From positions 2,604,001 to 2,668,000 of the forward strand of contig CP115966.1 in assembly GCA_027941995.1 (NCBI GenBank): DNA of 64,000 nucleotides. The letters are read 5' to 3'. The position numbers and the translations under genes are program-made. The notes below the pieces were generated by a model. It made no database searches and was not told the origin of the DNA. It saw only the letters and a list, made by a program, of their open reading frames with translations. Below are positions 51,085 through 58,921 of the stretch, in pieces. The DNA comes from Erythrobacteraceae bacterium WH01K (GTDB lineage: Bacteria; Pseudomonadota; Alphaproteobacteria; Sphingomonadales; Sphingomonadaceae). Within the stretch, counting starts at the first letter, position 1; each line of letters opens with the position of its first letter.

Positions 51085-53123
51085 CAGCTTCCCACTTCCT
51101 GATAATGGCGCACGCCTTCCAGCACTCCGGCAGCGAAATGCCCCTTTGCCCTGTAAGCGTGGGACAGCGACGGGTCCTGCGCCAGCCCGTCACTGGCGTT
51201 GCCGACAAGGATCGGGAACGGGCAGGCCCGCAGCATGGTGAGGTCGTTGCCGCTGTCGCCGGCGACAACGACACGAGACTGGGTCAGCGAGAGAACCTCC
51301 ACCACATGGGCCACCGCGGGCCCCTTGCCCGAGCCTTCCGAGAGGAGGTCGAGATAGCGGCCATGGCTTGCCACGACTTCCGCGCGAAGCCCTTCGGCAT
51401 GCAGGGCCTTGCCGACGCTGTCCACATCCCGGCCATCGAGAAAATAACTGGCCTTGCCGGCATGCTGTTCCAGCAAGGCCTGGGGACGAAGGCCAAAGCT
51501 GTCCGCGAAAGCGCGAATGTCCCGGTCCTGCCAGCCTGTTTCGACCTGTTTGCGCCAGGCCTCGTCCTCGCGATACCGGCGGGTTTCCTGGTCGTACCAG
51601 TGAATACGTGTGCCGACGCTGCTGATGATGACGTCGGGCGTCGGCACGCCCTCTGCCGCCAGGATCGCCTGCGCGCTGTGGAAGCTTCGCCCGGTGGCGA
51701 TGCCCAGCGCGATCCTGCCCGAATTCTCCGATTGCCAACCCAGGAATTCGCGCAAGGCTTCACGGTCGCCCAGCAGCGTGTTGTCGATGTCGCAGATCAG
51801 GATCCGGTCCCAGTCCGGCGCCGGCTTCGCAGGGCCGGTAATCTCGAGCACCAGGCGGTGATAGAGTGCACAATGCGACTTCCAGTCATAGGCCGCGACC
51901 GCCTGTCCGCCTGAGGAGGCGTAGCGAATCCACTTGCGCCTGTCGGTCACGATGGAACGGCACGCGTTGGCGATTGCCGCCGGGTCGCGCGGGCAGACGA
52001 GCTCGCCATTATTGCAACGCTCGATAATATCGTTGGGCCCCCCGCTGTCCGTGGCGACGACCGGCACACGCGACGCCGCCGCTTCCAGCAGGGTAAGTCC
52101 GAAGGGTTCGTTCAATGCTGGGTTGACGAACACACCGCCGCTTTCCCGCGCCATCGCATAATAGGCAGGGATGTCGGCCGGTTCGTGGTCCTTGGGATAG
52201 GCGACCTTGCCATAAAGATCGTGCCGGTCGACCGCCTCGATGATCTCCTGCATGACCTCGCGGCATTCCTGCTCCAGCTCGCTCAGGACCGTTCGGCATC
52301 CTGCCACGATCACGAGATTGGCGGCAGCCTGCAGGGCGGGGTCGGCGGCGTAGGCCTCTACCAGTCCCAGCAGGTTCTTCTTTCGCACGGGCCGCGCGAT
52401 GGCGAGCAGCATCGGCTTTTCCGGATCGCGGAGAAATTTCGAGATATCGCTGCGCACCTTGTCGCTGGGCTGGGCCGCCTCGAACCTGGAGAGTGTACAG
52501 CCGGGCGGAATGACCCGGATGCGGCCCGCTTCGATGGATGCGTAATGCGCATATTGCGCCTCGGCCTCGTCGCGCGAACTGGCGATCACGGCATCCGCGC
52601 ACTCCAGCGCGCGCTCTTCTACCGCGATGCGGCGATCGAGGCTTGCATCCGTCGAGCCGTTCACTTCCCGCTTCACCGCGCCAAGAGAATGGCCGGTAAA
52701 GACATAGGGTATGCCCCGCTCCTCCTTCGCATGGCGCGCCAGGATACCCGCATCGGCGTAATGCGCGTGAATGAGGTCCGGTTTCTCGTCCAGCGCATCG
52801 ATATACCGCAGGAATGCGTCGCACAGCTGCTCGTGCCGTTCGTGCAGGCGTTCCTTGGGCAGGTAGGCGGGGTCCCCATCGTCCAGCCGCACGAGCCGGA
52901 TCTTGTCGCTGACCTCGCCGCACTGCGCCTCGAACCGCGAGCCCAGGCTGGCATCGGTAAATCCGCGCGTCACGATATCCAGCCGCTCCACTTCCGGATC
53001 ACGCGCACTCGCGCAAGCGAGCTCCAGCAGATAGGTGATGTGACCGCCCGTATCGGCAGTGATGCCATAGGGGACATCAGACAGAGCAAGGCACCCTTGT
53101 AAGGCGATATGACAAACAAACAT
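51081..53123 (-). CDS. sucrose-phosphate synthase/phosphatase fusion (GT4 plus HAD)
   Basis: 680 residues. Residues 1-440: GT-B sucrose-phosphate-synthase-like (GGHITYLLELACASARDP, DLIHAHYADAGILARHA, LAIARPVRKKNLLGLVEA, FVNPALNEPFGLTLLEAAA). Residues 445-680: HAD phosphatase (ILICDIDNTLLGD; GDSGNDLTML). This joins synthesis of a sugar-sucrose-phosphate and its dephosphorylation, giving sucrose or a relative such as mannosylfructose. Role as osmolyte or acceptor primer is inferred. Heads a two-gene operon with the GT2. Confidence 0.85.
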   Translation of the reverse strand: MFVCHIALQGCLALSDVPYGITADTGGHITYLLELACASARDPEVERLDIVTRGFTDASLGSRFEAQCGEVSDKIRLVRLDDGDPAYLPKERLHERHEQLCDAFLRYIDALDEKPDLIHAHYADAGILARHAKEERGIPYVFTGHSLGAVKREVNGSTDASLDRRIAVEERALECADAVIASSRDEAEAQYAHYASIEAGRIRVIPPGCTLSRFEAAQPSDKVRSDISKFLRDPEKPMLLAIARPVRKKNLLGLVEAYAADPALQAAANLVIVAGCRTVLSELEQECREVMQEIIEAVDRHDLYGKVAYPKDHEPADIPAYYAMARESGGVFVNPALNEPFGLTLLEAAASRVPVVATDSGGPNDIIERCNNGELVCPRDPAAIANACRSIVTDRRKWIRYASSGGQAVAAYDWKSHCALYHRLVLEITGPAKPAPDWDRILICDIDNTLLGDREALREFLGWQSENSGRIALGIATGRSFHSAQAILAAEGVPTPDVIISSVGTRIHWYDQETRRYREDEAWRKQVETGWQDRDIRAFADSFGLRPQALLEQHAGKASYFLDGRDVDSVGKALHAEGLRAEVVASHGRYLDLLSEGSGKGPAVAHVVEVLSLTQSRVVVAGDSGNDLTMLRACPFPILVGNASDGLAQDPSLSHAYRAKGHFAAGVLEGVRHYQEVGSW

Positions 53124-53203
53124 CGACGCACTCCTGCTACGCCGTTACCGATGGTTTCAACCCGCCCAAGTTCCTCGAAATCAAAGTGATAAATGTTGGC
53201 TCC

Positions 53204-54283
53204 ATGCGAATAGCCCACGTCGCCCCGGTCATTCACCCGGTCCCGCCAGCGACCTATGGCGGCACCGAACGGGTCATCGCCGACCTTGCCGCCGCGCAGA
53301 TCACGAAGGGTCACGAGGTCACGCTGTTCGGACCGGCCGAATCCACGCTCCCCGGGGTGCAGCAGGTCGGCGATTACCGCTCGCTCTCGTGGTACGAAGC
53401 GGCGCATGGAAACGTGCCACCGGGCCTGCCCGCAGTGCTGGAGGCGCAATTGCTGCGTGACCTGATGGCCCATGCGCCGGGGCACGACATCATCCACCTA
53501 CACGGATCAGCCCATGCGAGCGCCGCTGCCGGAGCGTGCGGCATCCCCGTCTTCCGGACGATCCACTGGCGCGCCGACGAACTGGATCATGTCGAGCACT
53601 TCCGTGCTTTCCCGCAGGAACGCGTGATCGCCATTTCCCAGAGCCAGGGAGAGGTGGTGCCGCCTGAAAGCCTTGCCGGAGTGGTTCATCACGGGATGCC
53701 CGTGACCCGCTACAGGAAGGGCGAAGGCGAAGGGCAGCACCTCGCCTTCCTCGGCCGGATGACGGACCAGAAGCGGCCCGATCGCGCCATCGCGCTGGCG
53801 AAGGAAACGGGCCGCGAATTGCATTTGGCGGGGCCCGTCGATCCGGGGAACCCGGACTATTTCGACCGGGTCGTGCGGCCCGAACTTAGCGGAGGCATAC
53901 GCCATGTCGGCAGCGTGGACGATGCCGGGAAACAGGCACTGCTCGGCAGTGCCGCCGCGCTTGTCTTTCCCATCGACTGGCCCGAACCCTTCGGCCTCGT
54001 CATGATCGAAGCCATGGCCTGTGGCACCCCGGTTATCGCATGGCGGCGCGGCAGCGTGCCCGAAGTCGTGGAGGACGGGCTGACCGGTATCGTCGTGGAC
54101 AGCGGGGAGGAGGCGGCAGCGCGCATGGACGAAGTCGCCGCGCTCGACCGTGACCTGATCCGCCGGCGGTTCGAAGAACGCTTCTCCAGCGATCGGATGG
54201 CACAGGACACGCTGGCCCTGTACCGCGTAGCGCTTCAGTCGCGGTCCTCGAACGACTCCAGCGCCAGCTCACCCTCGCCATAG
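53204..54283 (+). CDS. GT4-family glycosyltransferase
   Basis: 359 residues from the ATG at 53204 (a GTG at 53186 would add six). GT-B, GT4: PPATYGGTERVIADLAAAQ, IIHLHGSAHASAA, LAFLGRMTDQKRPDRAIAL, and EPFGLVMIEAMACGTPVIAW. Retaining transferase; acceptor unknown. Divergent from the SPS-like gene over an 80-bp promoter region. Its last 49 bases overlap the opposite-strand Crp/Fnr gene's end, so the two coding tails are antisense to each other. Confidence 0.88.
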   Translation: MRIAHVAPVIHPVPPATYGGTERVIADLAAAQITKGHEVTLFGPAESTLPGVQQVGDYRSLSWYEAAHGNVPPGLPAVLEAQLLRDLMAHAPGHDIIHLHGSAHASAAAGACGIPVFRTIHWRADELDHVEHFRAFPQERVIAISQSQGEVVPPESLAGVVHHGMPVTRYRKGEGEGQHLAFLGRMTDQKRPDRAIALAKETGRELHLAGPVDPGNPDYFDRVVRPELSGGIRHVGSVDDAGKQALLGSAAALVFPIDWPEPFGLVMIEAMACGTPVIAWRRGSVPEVVEDGLTGIVVDSGEEAAARMDEVAALDRDLIRRRFEERFSSDRMAQDTLALYRVALQSRSSNDSSASSPSP

Positions 54284-54990
54284 AGATAGTCGCCGCGAAA
54301 CTCGCCGAGGCGCTTCAGTTCCTCCTCGTCGAGGATCTTGATGTGCCCGTCGCCGGACAATTCCAGCACGCCCCGCTCCTTCAGAATGCGGAAGCTGCGA
54401 TTGGCATGCACGGCAGTGATGCCGCAGGCCTCTGCGTAATCGCGCTGCAGCAGCGTCACCGGAAGCGTCTGCCCGTCATACAGGCCCACAAACCTGTGCC
54501 GCTCCACGATTTCGGAAATCAGGTGGGCAATGCGGCCTTCCGCGTTCAGCCGCCCCAGCCGGAAAATCCATTCCCGGTGCATGGCAGCATCGAGCAGGGT
54601 GGAGAACCAGAGCGCACGGGCGAGATGGGCCGATCGCCCGATGAGTTCAGCAATCGCCGAATGCGGCACTTCTGCAAGATGCACGCGGCCAAGGGCAGCC
54701 GTACTGTGATCGAGGCGCTTGAGGGGAAAACCGTGGAGGTCGACAAAATCGCCCGAGAAATTAAGCCCGACCAGTTGGCGGACGCCGCGCCTGTCGTCGA
54801 GATGCCGCAGGACAGTCCCGTCGATGATGTAATAGGAATGGTCCACCCGCGTCCCGCGCTGCACCAGCGTCTGGCGCGCGTCCAGATAGAAGGTCCTGGA
54901 AACGGCGTCTTCCAGCCACTGTTTTTCCTCTTCCGAAAGTTCGTGACGCAGGCGGCCCTTCAGAAAAAGTTTCGTATGCAATTCGTACAA
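54235..54990 (-). CDS. Crp/Fnr-family transcription regulator
   Basis: 251 residues. Cyclic-nucleotide-type sensor barrel (TLVQRGTRVDHSYYIIDGTVLRHL, GDFVDLHGF) and winged helix (LLQRDYAEACGITAVHANRSFRILKERGVLEL). No FeS Cys pattern of FNR was seen, so it is of the non-FNR group. Start is a TTG at 54990 or the TTG three codons on, with CCGGAG near. It borders the tRNA-derived repeat and is the last backbone gene before the island. Confidence 0.88.
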   Translation of the reverse strand: MYELHTKLFLKGRLRHELSEEEKQWLEDAVSRTFYLDARQTLVQRGTRVDHSYYIIDGTVLRHLDDRRGVRQLVGLNFSGDFVDLHGFPLKRLDHSTAALGRVHLAEVPHSAIAELIGRSAHLARALWFSTLLDAAMHREWIFRLGRLNAEGRIAHLISEIVERHRFVGLYDGQTLPVTLLQRDYAEACGITAVHANRSFRILKERGVLELSGDGHIKILDEEELKRLGEFRGDYLYGEGELALESFEDRD

Positions 54991-55165
54991 CTCCGGCAGA
55001 ACGCGACCTCACATGTCGGCTAGCCAAGCGTATAGCGACTGTCAAAAGCCGGGCATACAACCTCGATCAATATCCTGCGTGCGCACTTCGAAGCGCTCGA
55101 GGGCGGCAATCGCGAAGATGCAGGCGGGCGTTCGTAAGGGATGCGCCGCGGGCTTCTTTCCGGAC

Positions 55166-55216
55166 AGAGGTGGTGCCGCTCAGAGGATTCGAACCTCTGA
55201 CCCCATCATTACGAAT
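55166..55216 (-). repeat. 3' half of tRNA-Thr(CGT), left copy (attachment-site-like)
   Basis: On the reverse strand the last 46 bases (55171-55216) are the anticodon loop TTCGTAA, variable loop, T-arm AGAGG-TTCGAAT-CCTCT, and acceptor strand with CCA of a threonine tRNA. The 5' half is missing: past 55216 the sequence departs. The copy at 62090-62140 matches at 50 of 51 positions. Partial tRNA duplicates are left by tRNA-targeting integrases. Confidence 0.85.
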
Positions 55217-56142
55217 TGGGGTGAAAAGTCCGACAAATAATATTATTATCAGGGTTTTATATGCCAAAGACGACTTTCTGGGCTATCGAGCCCAAGGATC
55301 ACCCAAATGGCTTGACTGCTGAATGCAACGCTTTCCTACTGAAAGCACTTTCGAAGGATCAAAAGCGGAGATCGAAACCACTCCGGACCCGCTCCAGTTC
55401 GGCAGAATGTTCGGAATCGCTTAACGGTCATGGAAAGCGGACTGGCAGCTAACGCCCCCTAATTTCGGTCGTAGCGGAGTAAACGCGCTAGCGTCGAAAC
55501 CGGTCATTCAAGGTGTAATGGACCACGTTAACTTTGCGCCCCTCGATCCGGTCGTCGAAACCGATCAGCGCGGCGCCCGAAAGGAGAGATTCATCCGCCC
55601 TTGGCCTTTGTATCTAATTTTCGACTGGCTTGTCAGGACAGCGTTTCTGTTTCGTTTCATGCTGATGCCAATAAAAAAGTGTCAGGATTCTCGTACTTGG
55701 CAATTCACGCCTGTGATGGCTGGACTGTATTGCGATCCGGGTCGCCCCGTGCGCCGCCATTCTCCAGCACGTTATAATTAATTCGTCGGATATTTAGGCC
55801 ACGACGAAATATCCCGGAGAAGGGGCTTTTTGGCAAACCACAGAAGCGCGATCGCACAAGGCTCAGGATCCGCGGCCGATTGGGCTCAAGATTGCAGCTA
55901 AGAGCTCAAAGGCTTTCCTGCTGCAGTATCGATTGGACCTGCGTGAGACGCCGGATGGATGCTTCACCATTGGACCTGATGGAAGCCCATGGAGCGCTGT
56001 GACTGCGCGGGAAGAAAAGAAAAAGGGTGCCAGTGGAAGTCGGGGCGGGAAAGATCAAAGAGAGTGCTTCAAAGACCTACAAATAGAGAATGTTAAGCAT
56101 TTTGAGCGAAAGGCAAGTTCCATCAACCAGATTGGAGCGATC
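55217..56142. other. gene-poor AT-richer stretch of the island
   Basis: 926 bases with no convincing gene. Short open frames exist (for example 55261-55452 and 55518-55781 forward) but lack ribosome sites and recognisable proteins. Holds TTTCCTACTGAAAG near 55332, a sequence echoed near the right repeat. The frame open from 55933 runs into the next gene but the signal peptide starts only at 56143. Confidence 0.5.
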
Positions 56143-56556
56143 ATGCTTACCCTCCGTCTCCCGCTTGCCACGGCGCTAGCCGCCTGCCTAATCCCGACGC
56201 CTGTATTCGCCCATGCGGGTGTTGCAATTAGCTCGTCAGCAGTGATGGAGTTGCGGGTCTATATACCACCGATCGCTGACAGCCTGCGCGCAGCCGAGAC
56301 CGGTGCAAACGGAATCTGGACCGTCAAGGGCGAGCATGGCGGCCTCATGATCGCGCTCGACAGCGAGGGCACGGCGGAATCGAGGGTAACGATCTACAGT
56401 CGCGAAAGCGCTGCGTTCAACGTCTTCTGGGACAGCGCGGATATGCGGCAGGCCGGTACGGCGGATAGCGGATCGCTTGGCCAACTGGCTATTAAGAGCT
56501 TTGCCGTACCCAAGGGCCCCGAACTGGTTCGCACCTTTACGATCACGCCGCTGTAA
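56143..56556 (+). CDS. small secreted protein of the pilus locus
   Basis: 137 residues. Signal peptide LTLRLPLATALAACLIPTPVFA, then beta-rich sequence (VMELRVYIPPIADSLRA, GGLMIALDSEGTAESRVTIYSRES). GGAG ribosome site just before the ATG. It precedes the chaperone by 309 bases in the same direction. Could be a minor or tip subunit of the pilus, or unrelated; no family was recognised. Confidence 0.65.
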   Translation: MLTLRLPLATALAACLIPTPVFAHAGVAISSSAVMELRVYIPPIADSLRAAETGANGIWTVKGEHGGLMIALDSEGTAESRVTIYSRESAAFNVFWDSADMRQAGTADSGSLGQLAIKSFAVPKGPELVRTFTITPL

Positions 56557-56865
56557 CCTGGTTGGGGTTACCAGTAGCGCCAAAGCAGCGCACCGGCAGT
56601 CTGAACTGCGAGTTCGGGCTGTACATCTCAGCGCCTCCATATCGATTCGCTTGACCGGTGCGGGGCCGCCGCGATCTCGCGGGCTCGCCGCTGCCTCGTC
56701 CTCACTCCCGCAATATCGCGCAATCCACTGTTTTCGTTCACGTAACTTGTAAATGTGCGCTGCGTGCACGAAACATGGTTAAGGTAAATTGACTCTCTGA
56801 ACATAACCTTTAGGGTCCTAGAACAACGATAACGGTCGCACGATATCACTGCTTCTCTGGGGGTT
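56557..56865. other. intergenic region before the chaperone gene
   Basis: 309 bases without a gene; base composition drops towards AT around 56750-56860. TTGACT at 56790 may be a promoter -35 element. No RNA gene or repeat recognised. Confidence 0.4.
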
Positions 56866-57777
56866 ATGGTTTTGCGACCGCTTTTGTTATTTATCCTTTT
56901 CCTGCTGCCGACAGCTGCCAACGCTCAGCTCGCGATCGACCGTCTTTGGGTCGACATGGATGATGGCAGGACGAGCCGCGCCGATCTCGTGGTGCGCAAC
57001 GAAAGCCCTGACGTCTATTACGTCACCGTCACCGCGAGCGAGATCGTGGCTCCTGGAACCGTCGAGGAGGAGCGCAAGGTTCTGACCGATCCCGAGGCAC
57101 TGGGATTGTTGGTGACGCCGAACCGCATCGTTCTTCGCCCGGAGGAAATGCGGGCCATCCGCATCGTGTCGCTTAACCGGGATCTCGCGACAGATCGGAT
57201 TTACCGTGTCAATGTGACGCCCCAGATAGGCGAGCTTTCCCTGGCGGACGAATCTGCCGAGAATCGCGGTATCGCGCTCAAGCTCCTGGCGGCATTCGAT
57301 GTTCTCGTCACGGTGCGCCCGGAAGATTCCGCAAGTAGCCTGAGCGCCCAGAGGCTCGGAAATACGCTGCGCCTCAGCAATGAGGGCAATACAAATCTCC
57401 TGTTGCTGCAGGGATCGGTGTGTCCTGCAAGCGGGGCCGCGCTGTCGGACGAAACGCGCGCCCACTACCTCGCGCAGATGGCGGTCCCGGACGAGAGCGT
57501 TGCCGAAGAAGCGGCGCAGGACGGACCGGTCGAACTGGCGATCGACGAGGACGGCTGCACGAAGATTCCCGGACGGCGGATGTATCCGGGCAATACCTGG
57601 GACATCGTCGCGGCGGTTGGCGAGCATGTGCGTTTCCAGTCGCGCCGCCGTGCTTCAGAGAATTTCCGGGAACTCATCGTGCGCTGCGAGAGCGCATCAC
57701 CCAATGAACCCAATTCCGACTTTTGCCGCTCGGCAAGAGTGGAGGCTGACGCGGGAGCAGCCATGATACTTCCGTAA
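56866..57777 (+). CDS. pilus periplasmic chaperone (PapD-like)
   Basis: 303 residues. Signal peptide (LLLFILFLLPTAANA), then the first Ig-like chaperone domain (LWVDMDDGRTSRADLVVRNES, VTPNRIVLRPEEMRAIRIVSL) and the second domain (KLLAAFDVLVTVRP). It holds pilins in the periplasm for usher assembly. The C-terminus is longer than in FimC and contains Cys residues. First of four genes in the chaperone-pilin-subunit-usher row; GGGGG ribosome site at the ATG. Confidence 0.85.
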   Translation: MVLRPLLLFILFLLPTAANAQLAIDRLWVDMDDGRTSRADLVVRNESPDVYYVTVTASEIVAPGTVEEERKVLTDPEALGLLVTPNRIVLRPEEMRAIRIVSLNRDLATDRIYRVNVTPQIGELSLADESAENRGIALKLLAAFDVLVTVRPEDSASSLSAQRLGNTLRLSNEGNTNLLLLQGSVCPASGAALSDETRAHYLAQMAVPDESVAEEAAQDGPVELAIDEDGCTKIPGRRMYPGNTWDIVAAVGEHVRFQSRRRASENFRELIVRCESASPNEPNSDFCRSARVEADAGAAMILP

Positions 57778-57798
57778 TTGCAACCTGAGGAAACTACT

Positions 57799-58371
57799 AT
57801 GAAGAAGCTACTTATCGCGGCTGCCGCCATTGCCATGGCCAGCCCCGCCATGGCCGCTACCGACGGAAGCCTGTCGACGACCGACAGCACCGGCACGCTG
57901 GACGTAACCGTCAACATTCCGGAAATGGTCCGCATTTCGGGTCTCGACGATCTGACGATCGACATCACTCCGGCTTCGCTGACGAGCCCGTTTTTCAGCA
58001 ACTCGACCGAATCCAGCTCGTTCTGCGTCTATTCGAACGATGGTCCGGACGGCGAGTATTCGCTGACGGTCAATGCTTCGGCCAGCGGCGTGTCGGGTTC
58101 GCCCTACGCTCTGAGCGGTCCGGAACAGTTGCCTTACTCGATCTTCGCCGGCGACGAACAATCGGGCGCACCGTCTTTCGTCTACCAGTTCCCGGGCAAG
58201 GTTAACACTTTCTCGGCGAATGCCGATGGTCTTGGTCGTCCCACGACCCTCGACTGCACCAATCGCGGCGACAACGCGATCATCCGTGCGCGTGTCGACA
58301 ATGACGATGCGATCGCGGTGCAGGCCGGTACCTACACCGACACAATCACCGTGACGGTTGCGGTCATTTAA
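57799..58371 (+). CDS. major pilin subunit
   Basis: 190 residues. Signal peptide (KKLLIAAAAIAMASPAMA). The mature N-terminus is Ser/Thr-rich and donates a strand (TGTLDVTVNIPEMVRISGL). Two Cys (SFCVYSN, TLDCTNRG) can form a disulfide. Ends TDTITVTVAVI, a typical beta-strand for donor exchange. TGAGGAAA ribosome site. Followed directly by a stable hairpin, which is common after major pilins. Confidence 0.82.
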   Translation: MKKLLIAAAAIAMASPAMAATDGSLSTTDSTGTLDVTVNIPEMVRISGLDDLTIDITPASLTSPFFSNSTESSSFCVYSNDGPDGEYSLTVNASASGVSGSPYALSGPEQLPYSIFAGDEQSGAPSFVYQFPGKVNTFSANADGLGRPTTLDCTNRGDNAIIRARVDNDDAIAVQAGTYTDTITVTVAVI

Positions 58372-58383
58372 ACCGAAATCGAG

Positions 58384-58417
58384 ACCGGCCGGAGGAATTT
58401 GCGGTTTTCCGGCCGGT
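58384..58417 (+). terminator. hairpin after the major pilin (possible attenuator)
   Basis: ACCGGCCGGA (58384-58393) pairs perfectly with TCCGGCCGGT (58408-58417). No T-run follows, so it may stabilise pilin mRNA or limit read-through to the minor subunit and usher rather than stop transcription. Confidence 0.6.
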
Positions 58418-58444
58418 TCTCACCTGAGGAGCCGAGGGTTTGGG

Positions 58445-58897
58445 ATGAAAAGCTTAATTCTTTCTTATGCAGCGGCAAGCCTTACCATTGCAACGCCCGT
58501 CATGGCGTCCGAATCCTACGCTTCCCTCGACTTTTCCGGTTCACGCTCGCTAACGACGAACTGGTATGGCGAGGATGGAATTGAATTGAAGACGAAAGTC
58601 TGCCTGTTCAGTTCGACAGGCACTTTCCGACTTGAAATCGTTGGCGGCGCAGGGATGGCCGCTCTTGAACGAGATGCCCGACAGCAGATCGTCCTGAAAA
58701 CCTTCGATGGCCAGGTCCAATCCGCCGAGCTTGGCGCTGCAGGAACCGTGATTTTCACGGGTCGATCCCCGGCAGACAGCAATTGCTTGGGCGGCGAGTT
58801 TGCCGAGCTTTCGATCGAGATTTCCGAACGAGAACTCGGCGCCGCTACGGCCGGTCAATACACCGATCAGTTGCAGTTCCTGATCGCACCTGTCTAA
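58445..58897 (+). CDS. minor pilus subunit
   Basis: 150 residues. Signal peptide (LILSYAAASLTIATPVMA). Mature part has strand-rich Ser/Gly sequence, two Cys (KVCLFSS, NCLGGE), and ends QYTDQLQFLIAPV like the donor strand of pilins. Could be an adapter or tip subunit of the pilus. Sits between the major pilin and the usher. Confidence 0.75.
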   Translation: MKSLILSYAAASLTIATPVMASESYASLDFSGSRSLTTNWYGEDGIELKTKVCLFSSTGTFRLEIVGGAGMAALERDARQQIVLKTFDGQVQSAELGAAGTVIFTGRSPADSNCLGGEFAELSIEISERELGAATAGQYTDQLQFLIAPV

Positions 58898-58921
58898 TTC
58901 TCATCAAGGCTCGGGGGAACA

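Noticed and set aside
55166..55216. Functional tRNA-Thr gene
   Set aside because: Only the 3' half is present at both copies; the D-arm and 5' acceptor strand are missing.
55518..55781. 87-codon forward frame as a gene
   Set aside because: No ribosome site, no recognisable domain, and lies in gene-poor island DNA.
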